From a bacterium (GTDB lineage Bacteria; Patescibacteriota; Minisyncoccia; JAHIHE01; DAOWLE01): 33,803 bases of DNA. Shown in pieces: positions 32,901-33,803 of the stretch (position 1 is its first letter; each line of letters opens with the position of its first letter). The stretch is from the NCBI GenBank assembly GCA_030643545.1, contig DAOWLE010000044.1:1-33803 (forward strand). The letters are read 5' to 3'. A program made the translations under genes and the position numbers. Under the pieces are notes generated by a model that saw nothing but the letters and a program-made list of their open reading frames with translations, did no database searches and was not told the origin of the DNA.

Positions 32901-33803
32901 ATTGTATTCGGCGGTGTATCCGGTTAACGCGGCTTCCGCGGCCCCTGAAGGATTATTAGTCAGAGTAACGCTTGATGTAGTAAAAGTTGTTGTGTCAATA
33001 TCTTTTGAAAATCCGACAAAAATTTTAAAGTCCGCCATTCCCGCTGGAATTCCCATCATCCCGTCCGGCGGACCTGTCCACATTACCATTGGCTTTTCGC
33101 TGTCGCCGGTCATTCCTCCACCTTGGCCAAGATACATAGTTCTGTCAACTGTTACAGCGGCGCCGTTGACAAATACATCATTAATATTTTCTTCAAAATA
33201 TCCATCCTTAATCATTGTTAAATTATAAATTCCGTTTGGAACGGATAATGTATATACTCCGCTTCCATTAGTAGTCGCGCTATAACCAGTTCCTTCTATC
33301 ATTACTAAAACACTTGCAATCGCTGCTGGAATATCGTCTGTAACTGTTCCTGTAATATCATATGTTGTTATAGACGACGATAATACGACGCTAATAATAA
33401 AAGGACTTACTGCCACCGCTGCTTCTTGCAAGGCCACTGTATCATAAGTTCCTGTATCAGCCATCGCGTCCATTGACATAAAACCGGTCCCGCCGTCTGT
33501 GACAACTTTTAAATAATAATATAAACCATTAACTCCAGTGCTTGCGTCAACAGTGCCTTGTGGAATCGTAAATTTAAAAAATCCATTTGATTGGTGAGTT
33601 CCAAGAATAGTTGTGAATTCCGCTGCCGTCGGGCTTCCATCGCCAATCATATAATGCAGTTCTGCGACTATCTGATCAATCGGCGTCATTGGATCTCCCA
33701 TTTGCGCGGTAATTTCTAAATCAGATTCTGTTACTGCTGAATTGATAGGCATATGCATAATCATCGGACCATTTCCCGCGGCTCCGCCATAACCGCTAAA
33801 ATC
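26901..33803 (-). CDS. Giant multidomain surface protein (5' end outside window)
   Basis: The frame is open to the window edge, so the N-terminus and signal peptide are missing and the true protein exceeds 2300 residues. Residues below count from the first internal Met at 33764. Several carboxypeptidase-regulatory-like beta domains occur (for example about 130-210 and several between 1110 and 1710, recognisable by ITGTVTD..G..VxxG.Y). Big_5-type Ig-like domains lie at about 220-610 (PVMxWxGPP, TNPxDGAMNV, SWPANGDIEI). A fibronectin type III domain is at about 1895-1990 (SAPTNLVATAGSSQVSLDW). A ZU5-like TAKVEIPANAL stretch lies near 2030. The last 130 residues form a C-terminal domain with VRVGDDEKVYVIK and two related halves. 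Met/Gly- and Pro/Met-rich linkers are at about 740-770 and 1060-1085. It is probably an adhesin or surface coat protein; the ligand is unknown. Confidence 0.88.
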   Translation of the reverse strand, partial: DFSGYGGAAGNGPMIMHMPINSAVTESDLEITAQMGDPMTPIDQIVAELHYMIGDGSPTAAEFTTILGTHQSNGFFKFTIPQGTVDASTGVNGLYYYLKVVTDGGTGFMSMDAMADTGTYDTVALQEAAVAVSPFIISVVLSSSITTYDITGTVTDDIPAAIASVLVMIEGTGYSATTNGSGVYTLSVPNGIYNLTMIKDGYFEENINDVFVNGAAVTVDRTMYLGQGGGMTGDSEKPMVMWTGPPDGMMGIPAGMADFKIFVGFSKDIDTTTFTTSSVTLTNNPSGAAEAALTGYTAEYNPTRDQYMPPVEMDPYLGVISLPAGGAGFTENTTYYLIMNGTIRDTAGNALQGNRPDGGHMISFTAGGTFTNDQMMGDNFGTGAMMPPFVIGTNPYDGAMNVMTNAKININFSDPMDSTTVNTTNIKLYKLTYSGYDETEIAVDFSISLDTSGKNATLTPLSALAVGSRYRIAVSGALKSATGIWMGDPGQGRHVSTYRFYNSGFEVGTSSDTTPPTVLGSWPANGDIEIAVNPGMMTIQFSEGMDPSTINSNTITLKRGTSAVTGNVSYDPMSQSASFSPSVILATSTDYTLTVTTSVTDAVGVPIASNIITFTTDSVSDAVDPSIMFANGDEYGVAITFSESMNSASVADTAANYATSVLNPANYIIKQGPAGTIDWSGISGLVLTNAKFKYDGMGNTVMIDDIPGTTAGNDYYIDTTSATVTGTGVTDLSGNDMTSGSTFQMPIQNSANTGGMLGPMMGGGGMMGPDMGMMGMMGAGVFPMNAMAGQTTIYFVDVPTTKVIPAGGRIVLTFPVGFDVENAAKDPYSPVNNDINEWNEGTVGINSVLGDKNARTITITTKTSATQPNDFLCMDIKDIVNSSIPRGFETSGYTVDMKTMDASGNLLETITAMPFFINEGGSNSLVVTINGVTSGDNGDVTVFLGSPMTGPMEQTVAFLNETSDSVTFSSLLEGQYMLFTEPTITLGTTDYLGMPMPQPIIVDQVGETKTIALAKEDAGAVAAVTVNITGIPNGDAIDVFAGSPVGFKVKTLTGTGSALSTILYLPAGDWMVGVGPAMPKGPMAGPPPMPDWMPPMPTTIVSNGSSSQTLDISISTATMEIIGYVQDGAGNAIADAEAFAYQPMGMGMGSHAKTDTNGKFTLKVATAGTYSVGVFKPGLPGTPDRTVRVFTDGDLESVGSNPVDDGNSTADVEVDNSLIIDVNNNGTEDAGDNLFIFKIQKPDWTISGKVTNGTNPVSYAPVWAYQPNGMGHADTMTDASGNYILYVSNGSWVVQSYIPGFGDSQSQTVVVDGASMTQNLSQDSSVTYYAISGTVTLNNIDQTYMPIRAVEYDSNGNYLGREYGGQTNASGEYSISVPPGKYRVDIWTPEFGEVELTVDDEVANSPANVVITTASKTGKDIIIASENLKEVDIKFTNGAASQTGIVNIDGLSCSGNICHPTGFHKTIKMSALNADSSVRLPVGDYLFFLDVPGAGFYIPDEADAAGNTKHCITVVGGTPAIWAEGTVSLIDNTVEFDLPDSLTELFAVTGTITDSSDSSNIGGAWVWMGNPTTGVHTGAATNSSGVYTITVKTGTYKMGVEMPGYVPQQPTDIVVLADASEVDYALTAADQFITGVIYADADNDSTYDSNEEIANGWVWVEETTTKQIAGSPTEVDGTFSVGVVDGTYILKGVGEGYSETGFGSPITVDGSGSAGNNINLTVDANWSSKLKSRPMTPASGGTLDDSLSSGTGVKIVAPPNALGSGTSSGNIRTKEVSSVSKTNSAEPLGGKGKEITAQDNSGQAITTLNSDIEIELNYYKEDITEAGETDMGKLKLLTNSYWDASVGDWVPLSTTKKAYTKANASDAEWTVQPDFDTFADNLVSDSDAYGDYKITLQSTTGHLTIFGGTTPSDLIAPSAPTNLVATAGSSQVSLDWDDNSEADLLEYEIYRSTSASVQAISANQINTSQVAVSQYTDTTAQNGTAYYYVVTAADSSGNESPVSNEVSATPVNSSSGGTSTLSSTPSTTTGTVEATSSDGGETILTAADNTTAKVEIPANALTQNATVEIASASTASVAASAPAPTGKSMASAFTITATAGTTSISSFSKAVTLSFTYTDAQISGIDEATLKIYRWNGTEWVALTGSVNAATNTITATTTNFSNFAIMGDSVIELSDGDVVRVGDDEKVYVIKIINDKKIKRHIVSPEVFNSYGHLNWDMIKSVSSLDDYSLSAWARVCTGPNGTPSATDKVYEINGDSTMHHLNMTAGQFYARGGSEEAIYNVNQAELDLYSLGVDVMYQ

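Overview
This 33.8 kb window is AT-rich and looks like a chromosomal segment of a Candidate Phyla Radiation (Patescibacteria) bacterium, probably of Parcubacteria type. The evidence is the compact gene layout, leaderless-looking promoters, many short palindromic repeats between and inside genes, a giant multidomain surface protein, and a mix of peptidoglycan (mraY, dacA-like, lgt, uppS) and type IV pilus (pilB) genes. UGA is used as a normal stop (for example at the gdh/uppS overlap), so the Gracilibacteria-type code is not in use. This assignment is inferred from gene content; no marker phylogeny was run.

Layout: 1-9.5 kb holds housekeeping and envelope genes on the minus strand: partial pilB, mraY and an HD phosphohydrolase; a dacA-like carboxypeptidase with a small membrane protein; tRNA-Leu(CAA); anaerobic ribonucleotide reductase nrdD with lgt; and a phospholipase C/P1-nuclease-like gene. 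From 9.6 to 16.9 kb lies a defence-like island, also on the minus strand: a RhuM-Fic/Doc protein, a Cas4/RecB-like PD-(D/E)XK nuclease, a reverse transcriptase, an RloB/AbiLii-like Toprim protein with its AAA ATPase partner (AbiL-like pair), a pseudogene, a DpnI homologue and a broken DpnA-like methyltransferase. From 17.0 to 17.7 kb there is one intact tRNA-Glu(TTC) surrounded by three broken copies, all interrupted at the same point in the anticodon by GC-rich palindromes, followed by rpmH. From 17.7 to 20.1 kb two plus-strand genes (DHH-like and Wzz-like) each follow a copy of a roughly 115 bp MITE-like element that supplies a -35 box. From 20.1 to 26.5 kb lie a sensor kinase, response regulator, trxB, gdh, uppS operon and a UvrD/PcrA helicase, and from 26.9 kb to the window end a giant Ig-like/Fn3/carboxypeptidase-regulatory surface protein whose 5' end is outside the window.

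The most notable region is the island. The reverse transcriptase gene sits between two 47 bp direct repeats (45 of 47 identical) that are copies of the 5' end of the PD-(D/E)XK gene. The upstream copy begins only 8 bp after the RloB-like gene. This suggests that a four-gene operon (ATPase, Toprim, PD-(D/E)XK nuclease, RhuM-Fic) was later interrupted by a reverse transcriptase cassette. The second notable region is the tRNA-Glu array. The third is the DpnI gene abutting a methyltransferase remnant of the opposite (GATC-methylating) specificity.
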